From Zeus faber (taxonomy: Eukaryota > Chordata > Actinopteri > Zeiformes > Zeidae): a DNA stretch of 64,000 bases. Below, one piece after another: positions 1 through 22,800 of this stretch. The notes under the pieces were generated by a model that searched no databases, was not told where the DNA came from, and was given only the letters and a program-made list of their open reading frames with translations. The stretch spans positions 14,009,568-14,073,567 of the forward strand of contig OY482847.1 of assembly GCA_960531495.1 (NCBI GenBank), written 5' to 3'. How positions within the stretch are numbered: the stretch's first letter is position 1; each line of letters begins with the position of its first letter. The position numbers were made by a program, and so were the translations under genes.

Positions 1-2117
1 CTAAACCCTAATCTGGGCATGGTTTTTTGAATTACCAACTTGTGGGTCAGTTGAGTGAATGGTGGAACATTAGTTCCGCCATCAACTTGCCGAACAACCT
101 CGTTTTTCAAGTTCTTACCTCTTACAGAACTGCAGGAATGGACTCCACTGTGCGGATTTTGAGAAGAGCGGACCTGCTGCACGTTGCACAAGGCTCATTG
201 TACAACCTTAAATATCAAGCAGGTTCCGTGTTGCAAAGCAGGTGCTTGGTCTCCCTATTTCACTGTAAAATCTGTTGGCATTTTTTAAAACTCGATGCCC
301 CAGTAGTAATCACCTCACAGCATTCTGCATCAGCATTTGTTCTGTGTGCGACAGAAAAATGTACTCTTTGCCAATTAGTGAAGTTTAATATCAGAATCTT
401 CTGCTTCTGCAGGGGATGCCCTCCACTCGTATCTTTAGAATCTTTGTGAAGTTTGGTTTCAAAAGTTATTCTCGATACTGTCTGAACACATCATGTCAGG
501 AGAAGAAACTCAATTTCTTATTTGTTTACACTAAATGATGTATGAGATCTGATGACCTGTGGCATTGTATCATAGAGAGATTTTTTTAAGGCAATGCTTT
601 GATAAGAATGTAAAACTTTTGTATCTTTTTTTTTTTTTTTTTTTTTTTAGTTTTATGGAGTAAGGGAAACAGGGGCACAACACTAAAAGCTTAATGACAA
701 TATCAGGGCGGCTTTTATCGCTGCCCCCTTTTTTTACATGCAGTACAAAGTTATTTGCTACAAGTATTTTGTTGGATTGGACTGCATCTCTGTTCTGACA
801 TTCTGATGGGATCAGATCCACCGACTTTCTACTCCACGCCCAGCATGTTACTTTCTGCTGGAATGTAATCTTAGAATACATTTTAACTGAAATTATCGAG
901 GAAAAAAAATACAAAAAACATTATTCCAGTCGATCATGAAACTAGTTTGTAAAGTGAGACTCCTAAATGGCAATCCAGAAAGTATGCACACCTCTTGTCA
1001 AGAAGGAAAATAAATCTTTTGGGTTCATGGATTATACCTGAAAGAATTTGGGTGAAGTTTTAAATAATATATAGCAGTATTACACTGGAGATTCAAATCT
1101 GCATCATACATTCATCTCTTCCGAATTCTGGGATCCAATAACAGGGTATGTCATTACATGTTATTGCTTAGTGTTAGAATCAAGGAATGCATTATGATCA
1201 TTTAAGTGAATGTTCTTTTAAGAACTGAAATTATTCATCTTTATGAATGAGATACGGATTATACGGATTACATCATAATATTTAAATAGACTGTGTAGTT
1301 GGAGGTTTTTTTTTAATATAAATGATCTATATTGTCATGTTTTTCATTAATAAATTTGTTTTGTTTTAAAGTATGAAACATTGTTTTTTGTTTTTGCACT
1401 GTTACATTTTATATCCATAATTCTGGATATGGATACAGTATATCCTGCACAACATTATATGTTGTGAACATGTTGACTTTGACTGAGGGGAAACCTGTGT
1501 GACCTGTTAGAATTTGTAGATAGGCCTCTCTACAATTCACATTTTGACTTGTCATAATAGTCAATACTAGAAACCAAATATATTACTATTTATAGACATC
1601 TAAAATGACATTTGACTGGTGATTTGTTTAATAGTTAAAAGCAGAGCAGGGATGAGAAATGATTACGGTTTGTGTGTGTGTGTGTAGAAATATCTTTAGA
1701 ATTGTATGAATCAAGGGGGTATTTTACATATAGATTATTTAAAAAAATATTGTCTTGAAAATTCTATATGAAACTATACTAAAAACAAAAAATAAAAATA
1801 AAAAAATTGGACCCTCCAGAACCATAGGGTCTACCCCGAGGCGTCTCATCTTGAACATTCAACATTAGATTCTGCCTCTGAGTCTTACTCTGTTACATTT
1901 CAAGGCAAATACCTAAAATTAGCTTTTATATTCCCGTGTGTGTATATATATTTATATATATATATATATACGTCAAAAGCCAGCTAAAGTAAAACACGAA
2001 ATCAGAGACAGGATACATCAAACTGCTGATTTAGGATTACTCAACGTTAGTCATTCGGTTTCTATTCTTGTAAATAACTGACACCATCGACACTATGTTA
2101 TTTTAAATTATAATCGG
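1..2117. other. AT-rich flank, no gene recognised
   Basis: No exon with recognisable homology was found. A 140-codon open frame at 27-449 (+) has no family resemblance, no splice context and ordinary intergenic composition, so I do not call it. The stretch has a poly(T) run near 629-648, a short TG run near 1671-1684 and a TA-rich simple repeat near 1942-1970. An AATAAA at about 1350 on the plus strand could end the 3' UTR of a gene lying before the window, but nothing else supports that. Confidence 0.5.
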
Positions 2118-3496
2118 GGTATACTACAGTACTCTTTATTAAAGGTATACTACAGTACTCTTTATTAAAGGTATACTACAGTACTCTTTATTAAAGGTAT
2201 ACTACAGTACTCTATATGAAAGGTATACTACAGTACTCTTTATTAAAGGTATACTACAGTACTCTATATGAAAGGTATACTACAGTACTCTATATTAAAG
2301 GTATACTACAGTACTCTATATTAAAGGTATACTACAGTACTCTATATTAAAAGTATACTACAGTACTCTATATGAAAGGTATACTACAGTACTCTATATT
2401 AAAAGTATACTACAGTACTCTATATGAAAGGTATACTACAGTACTCTATATTAAAAGTATACTACAGTACTCTATATTAAAAGTATACTACAGTACTCTT
2501 TATTAAAGGTATACTACAGTACTCTATATGAAAGGTATACTACAGTACTCTATATTAAAAGTATACTACAGTACTCTATATTAAAGGTATACTACAGTAC
2601 TCTATATTAAAAGTATACTACAGTACTCTATATTAAAGGTATACTACAGTACTCTATATTAAAAGTATACTACAGTACTCTATATGAAAGGTATACTACA
2701 GTACTCTATATTAAAAGTATACTACAGTACTCTATATGAAAGGTATACTACAGTACTCTATATTAAAAGTATACTACAGTACTCTATATTAAAGGTATAC
2801 TACAGTACTCTATATTAAAAGTATACTACAGTACTCTATATGAAAGGTATACTACAGTACTCTATATTAAAAGTATACTACAGTACTCTATATTAAAGGT
2901 ATACTACAGTACTCTATATTAAAAGTATACTACAGTACTCTATATGAAAGGTATACTACAGTACTCTATATTAAAAGTATACTACAGTACTCTATATTAA
3001 AAGTATACTACAGTACTCTATATGAAAGGTATACTACAGTACTCTATATTAAAAGTATACTACAGTACTCTATATGAAAGGTATACTACAGTACTCTATA
3101 TGAAAGGTATACTACAGTACTCTATATTAAAAGTATACTACAGTACTCTATATGAAAGGTATACTACAGTACTCTATATTAAAAGTATACTACAGTACTC
3201 TATATGAAAGGTATACTACAGTACTCTATATGAAAGGTATACTACAGTACTCTATATTAAAAGTATACTACAGTACTCTATATGAAAGGTATACTACAGT
3301 ACTCTATATGAAAGGTATACCACAGTACTCTATATGAAAGGTATACTACAGTACTCTATATTAAAAGTATACTACAGTACTCTATATGAAAGGTATACTA
3401 CAGTACTCTATATGAAAGGTATACTACAGTACTCTATATGAAAGGTATACTACAGTACTCTATATTAAAAGTATACTACAGTACTCTATATTAAAG
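2118..3496. repeat. 26-bp minisatellite, about 53 copies
   Basis: A perfect-period tandem array of a 26-bp unit that reads GGTATACTACAGTACTC followed by a variable tail. The tail occurs as TTTATTAAA, TATATGAAA or TATATTAAA/G. The length of 1379 bp gives 53.0 units with almost no substitutions. The TTTATT variant sits mainly at the left edge; further right the TTAAAA and TGAAAG variants alternate, so there is a roughly 52-bp higher-order pattern. Each unit holds two small palindromes, GTATAC and AGTACT. The array stops about 200 bp before the terf2 start codon. There are no unique spacers, so it is not a CRISPR array. Open frames read through it (for example near 3022-3337) are artefacts of the period. 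Confidence 0.97.
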
Positions 3497-3699
3497 GCTC
3501 CGTTGGTGCAGCGGTTTGGCCCATTCTAGTCCAATAGGGGGCGCTGTTAGTTTCCCGTTCGCCGACAAGAGCAGAGCAGAAGAAAGAGTGGCGCCTCGTG
3601 ATTGGCCGAGCGCAGGCGGGGCGGCGGTTGGCTGCCGTCTCCCCCGGGTCCGGTGAAGCGCCGCCGCGCACAGGGGAGCGAGCGTCGCTGCGTGCGGAC
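3497..3699 (+). promoter_or_regulatory. terf2 promoter / 5' UTR, GC-rich, with CTCF-like site
   Basis: Composition switches abruptly from the AT-rich minisatellite to GC-rich, CpG-rich DNA just before the terf2 ATG. At 3531-3546 the sequence CCAATAGGGGGCGCTG closely fits the CTCF core consensus (CCAC/TAGGGGGCGC). It also contains a CCAAT box, and a reverse CCAAT (ATTGG) lies at 3600-3604. No TATA box is seen, as expected for a housekeeping gene. Site assignments are by motif only. Confidence 0.6.
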
Positions 3700-12303
<8,604 letters not shown>

Positions 12304-12947
12304 AAGGGTGACTAGTTGAGGAAACTAGGACTCATTTACAAAGATTATTTTGATCGTTACCTTTTCTTCTAGGAGGAATATCCCGTCACAATTTCAGCCT
12401 TTGGTCAAATATTATTTTGGACAGCTCTAGATCATTGTAAACGGGGCATTTGATTGCCTTTTTTTGTTGTTTTTGGTCCAACTCGAGGATTTTCTTACTG
12501 ATTGCACAAGAAACAGTTTTACCACATTTATATAGCTCGATCACGTTGTCGGAACCAAATCATTTCCTATACTATCCAGCACAAACTCGGTTGACAATCT
12601 TCATTGATTTCTTCGAGTCCAAAGTTGATAGGCAAAAATAAATTTTGAAAAAATGTTTCAACTTTATTCTGAGCTGCAGTGGATACAAATGTGACTCCTG
12701 CAAAGAAAAAAAACACTTGGAACTCGTACTTTCAACGTAGTTTGGTTGACAGTCAAAGTGTAGTTTGAGCAACTTTCTTTTGTTGTAAATAAAATTCTAA
12801 CTCTGATGGAGAAATGACTCTGTACCAGAAAGTTTGTCTAACAGTCTTCCAAAAAGATTTTTTGTTTTATCTTGTGGACTGTTGGGGAAAAAATAATAAT
12901 AATTCCAAACCTCCAGTCTGAAGGGCCAGCGCAACTGTATTTTTATT
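12304..12947. terminator. Convergent polyadenylation zone of terf2 and nip7
   Basis: terf2 (+) has an AATAAA at about 12639-12644 and another at 12788-12793. nip7 (-) has AATAAA on the minus strand at 12947-12942. The two genes therefore end tail to tail with at most about 150 bp between their poly(A) signals. Signals are assigned by hexamer and position only. Confidence 0.6.
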
Positions 12948-13060
12948 AGAGGGGCCATTCTCGAGCGTGGTGGGCGGGGGCATGTCAGAATGTGTGCAAC
13001 CACATTGGAAAAAAAACTTCTTGGGACAAGCATTCCAGTGTGTGAGGGTCCAGTTTGGGA

Positions 13061-16000
13061 CTATGTCAATGTGTCCTCGGATCTAATAAACTCCCCCACG
13101 TCTGCCTGGTGAAAGACAACAATGGACATGGGATCCATTCGCCGACACTCCTGAGTAGTCTTTGCTGCCACGCCAAAGCCCTGTCAATTAAACACACAGT
13201 GGTAAGAAAGAGCCCAAGAGAAAAATGCAAATTACATCACCAAACAAACTGTCAAGGGATGAGGTTTTCCCCCCAGGAATCAATGTGACAATTGTACTTT
13301 AACGGGGACTTATTAGGTTCCTTTTTACACGAGTTACGTAGGTTGCCGAGGTTCCCCAAACATGTTAAGGTTTTCCTTTGGCTGAAAATACCACTCAGAT
13401 TATGCATTCGGGCCATTGTGACATGCCTCTAAACCCAGACCGTTCCAGTGTGTAGCTTTATTTGTGAATGAGCAGCCACGCCCCTACACTGCAGTTCTGA
13501 GCCAATGGGGTTTGAGCACAAGTCCCCGGTTCTGTCTTTACTCCGGAATCGGTTTGATTTTCACCGATTTCACCTCATCGGTGCACTAAAACGTGTTTCT
13601 GAACAAATTTCAGGCAAGAAATAAGTCCAGTTGCTGAATCTTCACTCATTAGATCTACAATGGCTTATTAAAGTTTTTTTCGACTTTGGTTGCCTGCTCC
13701 AAGATTGTGGGAGATGCGTCCACTGCAATCAATACATACAGAATAAAAACAACTAATTGGTTTTGTTCGGAGAAATGCACAGCGGATGGGATGGAGCAGA
13801 TGACCACATAAAGGAAGCTGTAATAAGCTGATGTGAGCTCAGGCTGAGAGTAGGAAAAAGATGTTGGAAACCAAGCATTCTGAGTGGTTGAAAGCCTCTG
13901 CGTTTTGCCCACAGCGATTACTTTGTCATTAGTTTACCTCATGACAAAATAAGGAAACGCATAATAGGTCCCCTTTTAGTGAACAGGCAGCAACTGCAAA
14001 ATTACATTGCGAGAGTTCTAAGCAGTTACACGCACCACGCTCTTATGAAGCAATCACTAACCGCTCGAAAGATTTTCACCATTAATCTGGAAGAGCTCCT
14101 AGCTGTGTAGACACAGGTGTAGCGCATACCATTAGAGGGTGTGTTCCACTTAGGAATGCCAGTGCACTAGTATAGACACTGGGCCTTACTCATTAAACGA
14201 TTTACTGTTGGTAAAAGTCTGTGCACGCTTCAGGAGTACCAGACAACGCCAGCTTGTGTTGACTTGCATAGTAATGGCCTGTTAACACTACAAAACGCAG
14301 ACCTCTGGGTCGTGTACGAATAAGCCACAATGAAGGGATCCAAGAGGAGAATTGTGAGAAGATCTGGGACTCATCTGGCTTATTTTGTCAAAAATAATCC
14401 GAATATCATATACTATGCTGTGCTATAACACATACAGTATGTGGAAGGGGTCCGTTAACCTGACCAGGTATTTTGGAAAGATGACTTTGCCAAGCCATAC
14501 TTCTAATAAGGCAAGTGCAAAGCCTTTGCAAAGTAAGCAATGCTGTGCCGACAAATGTAGTGAGATATCTTTATCACCAGGACTCACCAAAGGCACGTCT
14601 GCCATAGAGTAGACAACAACTCCTTGGTACTGCTGTGTGTTCTCTGTAATCCTTCCAAGGCCCGATTTCATCACATGATTCCCATAGAGGAAGGACTGCT
14701 CTGTTCCAGGCTTCACCCACACCTTGAACTGGATTTGGAGAGAATCAGTACGGAACAGTTGTTCAACGGAAAAAGAAAAATTAAAGCATAGTTTTAAGAA
14801 AAAGATAGATTAAAAAAATACACGCTCAGTAAGATCTATAATGTGTAGTGTTAACAATGACTGAAACAGTGCAAGTGGCATACCCAACACGAGTTTCAGA
14901 CACTAAGGCGGAGGCGCTCAGAGTGACCTGGTTGACTTTGCGACAGCGGTGCAAACGTTGTCTATTTCTCCTTAATACCAATACATATGACTGATAATAA
15001 CTCGTACCACATTCACGATTTTGCTGCCTGAGATTAGTTTCAACTGTATTTCCAAGATAATGCATCAGCATCAGGTATAAAGGGCTGTACTTTCCCAAGT
15101 CTAGTGTGTGTGTGTGTGTGTGTGTGTATGCATAGATAGATAGGTAGATAGATAGATAGATAGGTAGGTAGATAGATAGATAGATAGATTCACTTACCTT
15201 TGCATAAGGGGCGAGGAAATCCAACGCTGTGATGTGGAGACGGAACTTGAGGGTTTTGGTGAACTTTCCAAAGCAGGTTCCAACAGACACGAGCTTCTCA
15301 CGGGAAATGTTTGTGGCCAACTTGAGGATTTTCTCACTGAGGGCACAAGAAACAATTAAATCATGGATGGATGGATGGATGGATGGATAGATATCGAGAG
15401 AAAGGCAGCAGACAGACTGATAGAGAAAGGCAGCAGACATAGACTGATAGAGAAAGGCAGCAGACATAGACTGATAGAGAGAGGCAGTAGATATCGATAG
15501 AGTTGCGGTGTCACGGCAGCACCAAACACCAAAACGACCGGAAATGACAGAAAAGAGAAAGCATTGTGCAATACATCGGAAAAATAAGGAATAACATTTA
15601 AAAATGGTAATATACAATAAACCCACACATATAAACGAATGGGACGTGACCATAAACGGCAATACACAATTACCTAAAAAAAGAAAAAAAAAAAAAGACT
15701 AAACTTGTGTGTCGACAATCCGCGTTGGGGTTTCAACGAGTGCTGAACGAGTTGGCTCGCAGCAGTCGTGTGCGTTCGTGATGTCATAGATTCAAATAAC
15801 GGAAAGTTATACATATGACAAGACACACAAGGAGCTCGCTCGCCTCATGTAGTAGACGCGGTCGTTGTGCAGCCTGAAGCAGTAAACACCGTCGGGCCGA
15901 TCCACCAGCAGCTTGATGTTCTCGCCGATGCTGTGTGTGGGGACACGGGGGAGACAGAGGGGGGGGGGGGGGGGGGGGGGGGTCAGAAACGCGCCCACGC

Positions 16001-16097
16001 ACCCGACACCGTTCACGCCGACGGCTCGAGCGTCCACTCACTATCGGGAGAGCTTCTCGAACATCGTCCTGGTCTCCTCGTCCGTCAGGGGCCTCAT
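13061..16097 (-). CDS. nip7: 60S ribosome subunit biogenesis protein NIP7
   Basis: Small nucleolar/nuclear factor with a C-terminal PUA RNA-binding domain, needed for 27S pre-rRNA processing and 60S assembly. Exons on the minus strand: 16097-16042, 15930-15844, 15336-15198, 14728-14588 and 13180-13061; 543 nt, 180 aa, the same length as human NIP7. The sequence starts [19 protein letters not shown], continues [13 protein letters not shown] and [10 protein letters not shown], then [10 protein letters not shown] and [16 protein letters not shown], and ends [19 protein letters not shown]. Exon 2 ends at a GC donor (AG|GCGAGC), while all other introns are GT-AG. Intron 2 holds GATA and 27-bp minisatellite repeats. 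The long span before the last exon (13181-14587) shows no other gene. Confidence 0.97.
15110..15190. repeat. (TG)n plus (GATA)n microsatellite, nip7 intron 3
   Basis: About nine TG units followed by GATA/GGTA tetranucleotides, lying eight bases or fewer beyond the nip7 exon 3 donor (transcribed on the minus strand). Simple repeat. Confidence 0.9.
15362..15500. repeat. (GATG)n and 27-bp minisatellite, nip7 intron 2
   Basis: Seven GATG units, then about four copies of a 27-bp unit containing GATAGAGAAAGGCAGCAGA, in nip7 intron 2 just upstream of exon 3 on the minus strand. Confidence 0.85.
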
Positions 16098-17050
16098 CCT
16101 CGCTCGCGTCGTGGACCCTTTCTCCCGCGTGTGCGTGGGGTGGTGGTGGTGGTGGTGGTGGGGGGGGGGGGGCGGCGACGACTACGCGTGGGCCGGACCG
16201 GAAGTGGCTCCGCCGTTAAACGAGGCGCGCGGCGATGACGTGTGCGTCGCCGGGCGCAGTTCCGGATCCTCTCCAGAGGCGCAGCTCCCGCTCCCAGACC
16301 AGTCGACTGCTGCCTCCCTTTTTTTTTTTTTCCTCCCCCTCCCGCTTCGCCGAATCGACCGCATTCCGGGTAGGTTTCCGTTTATTCATCTCGCAACCGC
16401 GTTTGGTGAACATGACATTCGAGCCGTCGACGCGGCGGCCGCTTTGCGCGTTCGCGGCTCCGGTTGTTCGAGAAGTGTTTTCTCTCCCCCCCCCTCCTCC
16501 ACCTCCACCACCCCTTGCGTTCCGGTGGCTACTCTGAAAGCGGGCTAGCTGGGGCGCTAACGCTAGCGCGCTAACGTCTTTAGCGATCGTCGTTGATGAT
16601 GTCAATGCCGACGTCACCGCCGCGGTCGGCCCTGTCGGTTTGGTGATTCAACCCGCCGAGAATTACGACATTATAAATAGCGAATAAAAAAAAACAAAAC
16701 AACCAAACAACAAAGACGCTCGACGCAACCCGAGTGTCGACGTTACGTCACACCGCTTTGTTGGTAAATAGCGTTTACGTGCCCGCGTAATCCGAGGTGA
16801 GAGGAAGGCTCGGGTCCGCTGTCACGTTGCTTGCTGCCACATCTGTGAAGTACCGGGGCTCGGCTGTCTTTTCCCCCCTGGGGTGTGACATGTAAAAGTA
16901 GGGACGTACACGCCGATCGCGTCCTAAGACGACGCGGCCGTGCATATGGTCCTCAACTGTCACACGCACGCAGCCCTCGGGGGGTCCATTCGTAGTGAAA
17001 GAAGCGCGTTATTAACGTTTAACCGACGACCTGCTACCCCCCCCCCTCTC
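16098..17050. promoter_or_regulatory. CpG-rich promoter region between nip7 and cdc42se2
   Basis: Strong CpG density from about 15800 to 17000 covers nip7 exon 1 and the sequence behind it. It holds long G runs (15959-15982 and 16159-16172), a (TGG)n run near 16140, a (TCC/ACC)n stretch near 16487-16515, and a CRE-like GACGTCAC at 16610-16617. It is the nip7 promoter on the minus strand. It probably also contains an untranslated first exon of cdc42se2 on the plus strand, but I cannot fix that exon. Confidence 0.6.
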
Positions 17051-18531
17051 TTGTCGTAGGACTTGAATTTATTTAGTTTAACATCGTAACGACATGTCTG
17101 CGCGTCCCTTAGATGTCTTCAATTCAATTGTCCCAAGTTTTGTCGGGCTAATAAAGAAGTAGAAAATCACTAATACAGACACATTTCCCTATTTCTACAT
17201 TCTACTTACCCCTGCCCTCTGCCAAACATGTAATAGTTACCTGCAATACTGTATTGGATAAGAGAGTGATGATTTGTCCAAAAACAGAGTCATACATTTC
17301 GTTAGAAATGATCTTAGAAAACATGGAATTTAACTGTGATGCCTGCAGACGTCCTTGACGTATTTAAAGGCAATTATTTCAACTTATACCATCCTTGAAT
17401 TCTTTTTCTTCAAACTACAAAATTCACAGTCGATTTCTGTCATTTCCTGTCCTTTTTTTAAAATATATATTAAAACTACACATTTATCGTATTTATTTTT
17501 TCTTTTGCGTATGCATGTGCCTAAACTAATCTATGAAAACTAGTGGATACAAATTTATGTCATGGTTTTATAATATATAATTTGATAGTTTTCAAGTGTA
17601 TGAATGGCACCATAAAAATATCAGAATGATCTGTCCTGTATTGATTGCCACACACAAGTATTTTTTCAAGGAACTTTATAGTGTTTGGTATATTGACAAA
17701 AGCTAATTTTGCGGTTGAACATCTACTCAATGTCGAGCCAACGAACAAGTTGAACATTAATGAATAAGACACAACATCTGATGTCGAATAACTCGTGCTG
17801 GTAAAATGGGGCGACACACAGAAACCCAGTTCAACTTAAACTTGTCCCCCCACGTAAAGAGACGGGCAGTGCCATCATAAATAAACCCTTGCCTGTCATG
17901 CCCCAAGGATTTCATTGTACCGAATGACCTTGTGTTGTACTGTACACTTGGCAAATAAAACACTTTGGACTTTCCTCTTTTACCACATGTAAATACAGTC
18001 ATTAAAATTACGCGGCAGCAAACAAAGTTGTGTGTGGTGGTGTGTGCACAATGTTCCTTCCTCTCTGGAAGTCGCTTCACCAGATGTGGCTTTCACCAAC
18101 GTACAAGTCTGCAGATGCAAGTGGCATGCATTGCACACGAGAGTGTCTCGACAGGATCTGCCAGCATCCAATTCAGCGTTCTGAAATGGTCAAAAGTTAG
18201 GTGTCGTAAATCCAAAAAGGTGCCAGCAGGTTCCTTATCCAAACCCATAAAAACAAATGAACGCTGCATGCACTGTAAAAACTGTGGCTTTATTTTCAGA
18301 AACTGTCTTTTGATCCCCCGCCCGTTCATGTCCGTAGGAGTGTGTTTTCTGACGCCCGGTGGACTGTTACCTTTGTGTCAGCTGTCTGGCCTCAGAGAGA
18401 CAAATTGTCTGGCACTGTCGTCAGTAACCAGCGACTGTTTGTGACGCCGGTGGCTCTGCAAACAGGAAGTTAGAGAACGAGTCGACCGAAGCCAGAGAGG
18501 AAGCGGCTGTGGCCTCTCAGTTCGCCTCAGA
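17051..18531. other. Non-coding stretch before cdc42se2, with LINE-tail-like repeat
   Basis: No coding exon seen. At about 17870-17968 the text ATTTCATTGTACCG ... GCAAATAAAACAC resembles the 3' tail of L2/CR1-type fish LINEs. The remainder is probably a 5' intron or upstream sequence of cdc42se2. Confidence 0.45.
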
Positions 18532-19842
<1,311 letters not shown>

Positions 19843-22800
19843 CAAGGTAAGAAAGATGAAGCCACTCTGCGTTTTGGGAATATGTTGTGCCCGTCGCGAT
19901 GTTATTTTCTTTTTAGCTAACATGGTTACAGATAAAGCCCAACTTGCATGACTATAGCTTTTGTGTGACAATACTTGAGTTTGGACGTTACCAGGAAATT
20001 TAACCAGTTGGACTACAATTTTATTTTTTTTATTTTTTAATCTACATTGGTCTTTTAGCCCATAATATGATTGGTCTGTGTATGTGGCTGTTGATGACTT
20101 TCCTTTCCTATTTCCTTCAACTTTTCATGCATGTATTTTATGTTTTTTATTTATTATACCATGCCTTGCTTATCTTTTACGCAATAGGAATATTCAAATA
20201 ATAATCGTCAAATCCCTGTGCTTTCCATAGATGTTCTGAATATGTAGATGTCTTAAATAATCAAAGTTAATCGTTAGGAAAAAAAAAAAAAAAAAAAAAA
20301 AGTGTGTCAACCATCATTTGGTGCTCATTCTTTATGTTAGCTTCTGGGGGTAATTCATATTAATTCAGAAACGGTCTTCCCAGATTAGGATTTCCTCAAC
20401 CCGTGTCGCTTGCATTGGTTCCATCAAGCCACATGCTTCCTGCTCTCCACCCGGAAGACAAAGTGCCACAAGGGAACAAACTCAACATGAGGCCGATGCA
20501 CGTTGACACACAAGTTAGAAACCTTACATGATTCACTCTCTTCTCTTGCAGACATCAAAGAAGTATGTGGAAACTACTGTCATTGATTGAGGAAGCATTT
20601 TCAAAAGCTGTTCTGTCTGCAACAGACATAGGACCAAAATATGAAACCACTGCTTTTCCATGATGTACATAATTCTCTTCTTTCTTTCATTTTTATTATT
20701 ATTTTTTTTTTTATGAAAGCACTGTTATCCATTGCCTGCCATATTATTGCACTGTATAAAGTAGATAGGAGGGTTTTAGAACGGTTCCAAATCTCAGTCA
20801 GATGTATGCTTGTGGGTATGCATGAGGAATATATTTTCAACTTTGTTTTGCTGTTTTAGCTCATTTGGATGCCTGTATTTATTATTTGATTTGTAAACGG
20901 ACCTCATGGTGGCTGGGCCACTCTGGAGATTTGGACCATTCTTTTCATTCTTTATTCTGAGAGGTTTTTCAAACGAGAGGTAGCAAGGCAAAACGCGATA
21001 TACCATTTTATCTGGGGAAGTACTCATGATTCACCGAGTTTCTTTCGGGGTAATAAATGCTGTTTTGTAATAAACTTGAAATGAGTAGAGCACACTGGAC
21101 CATATCTTGTACACTCACAATTACTTATAAACTTCACATTAATTTCAACTTTTTTTAAATTAACCATACAGAATTTTTATAAACGATCTTATCTCAAGTT
21201 TTTGTCCCCCCCCCCCGTTCAATTTACATAATTTTTTTTTTGGGGCTTTCAGATCCACCCTCTCTGCCATGTATTTGGCTTAATGGTTTGCTGCAGGTCT
21301 TGGCCTGAACAGCTTGATATTAAAACAGTCGTTCATTTCATTGACTGTCAAAGCGAGTTGCAATGATTTGGGCAACCATTGCCAACTACCACACCTTCAG
21401 TACTTGTTATGCTCCAAATTATGTCAGCGTTGTGGACTTAATGCTATTTCCGTAGTTTAAAATTCAGTTGAGCCCATTCCTTCAAGGCAGAAGTAGAACA
21501 GCAAAAGTTTATTTAAAAGTGTCACAATTTCTTATTATACCTTAATACATTCGCCAAATGTTTTTACACAGGCAGTAAAACTCAAACTGTCCTTTCATGA
21601 TGGCCATTACAATGTTATTGTTAGACAATATTTATGGTATAATATTTGCATAAATAAACCGAAAGCTCATCCCAGAGAGTTTCACACGGATCTGGTTGAT
21701 GTCCATTGATGTTGGGAACGAACGGCATTTTGACTGGCGTGTCTGGCTGTGGTTAAAGGATAATACGCCAGCCTGCTTGTTTCCTGTAACTTATTTCCTA
21801 AAACTGCATCAGGTACTTGGAGATATTTGGACATCCTTACCCGCCCCACCGTCCTGTTCACACACCACCTGTAGCCAGGACGGACAAGGGCATTTTGGGA
21901 TGTTTTCGATACCTTTTACTTGTCTGACGCCTCTCAAGACGCCCAGGCGCTCTGAAACAGTACCAGGCTGTCGCAATTATTACATCATCGCGCAATGACC
22001 TGATTCCACCGAAGTTTCATTGGGAATTATATACCAATTTTAGAAATGCAGCAACAAATGTACCAAGCATAAGTTTCCATCAGTTGGGTTGAAGCTAATG
22101 TCTATGTGAATGTTTAGGTTCTGGCGTTCAGTGTCAATAGATATCTCTTCTGCAACAGGTAGACGTGTTTTATTCCACTATATTAAGCTCGTACTAGGAC
22201 GGTGCCGTAAGAGGAAGGAGAAGGACAATGGAAATGGAAATCGCAATTGTTTTTATGACAATCATCAACTAAGATATGATTGTGACAGCCATAGGCCTGG
22301 CTTGTAATTAGATATTATATAAGAGATTTTAAACGTAAAAATTACTTTCAATTGAAATATAGATTTATTCCATTGTGCAGACTATTAATTTGTTCATAAA
22401 TTGGAAAAAACATAATAATAACTTTGCTGCCGCACTCTGCTGGCTTTGGTGCAAGAGCAGCAATGATTCCTCCTCCTTCCAGCTGTCGTACTGTCTCTTT
22501 TTTTTTTTTTTTTTTTTCTTTGCAATAGAGGGAATTTAACTGAAATCTGCAAGAACCGACGTGTATGTACAAAATCTAGATTCCAGAGTGCAGCGGTGGG
22601 GGGTGGGGATGCCATTGTCCCTCATCGGCCTTGTTGCTGTTTCCTTGAAATCTCCTCTTGTTCCCAAGACCAAACTGAGTCTGTTTCTGCCTCAGTGCTG
22701 GAAACCTCCTCAGTTCCACCTCCATTGTGCCTGTTCACGTGTTTTTGTTTTTCCATCGTGACGTGATTGTCCCTCATTTCTGTGTTTGTCATGCATCCTC

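Noticed and set aside
27-449. 140-codon plus-strand frame
   Set aside because: No family resemblance, no splice sites and no conserved motif; expected by chance in 64 kb.
3022-3337. Repetitive 61-residue open frames (MKGILQYSILKVYY...)
   Set aside because: They are translations of the 26-bp minisatellite; three units make 78 nt, so one phase stays open by chance.
2118-3496. Possible CRISPR-like array
   Set aside because: Units are contiguous with no unique spacers, and the context is a vertebrate gene promoter.
13655-13912. Minus-strand frame as the last nip7 exon
   Set aside because: It does not match the NIP7 C-terminus; the true last exon is 13180-13061, ending [16 protein letters not shown] in the right phase.
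15784-16617. Several overlapping Gly/Pro/Arg-rich frames in both strands
   Set aside because: CpG-island and poly-G/poly-C shadow frames around nip7 exons 1 and 2; no homology.
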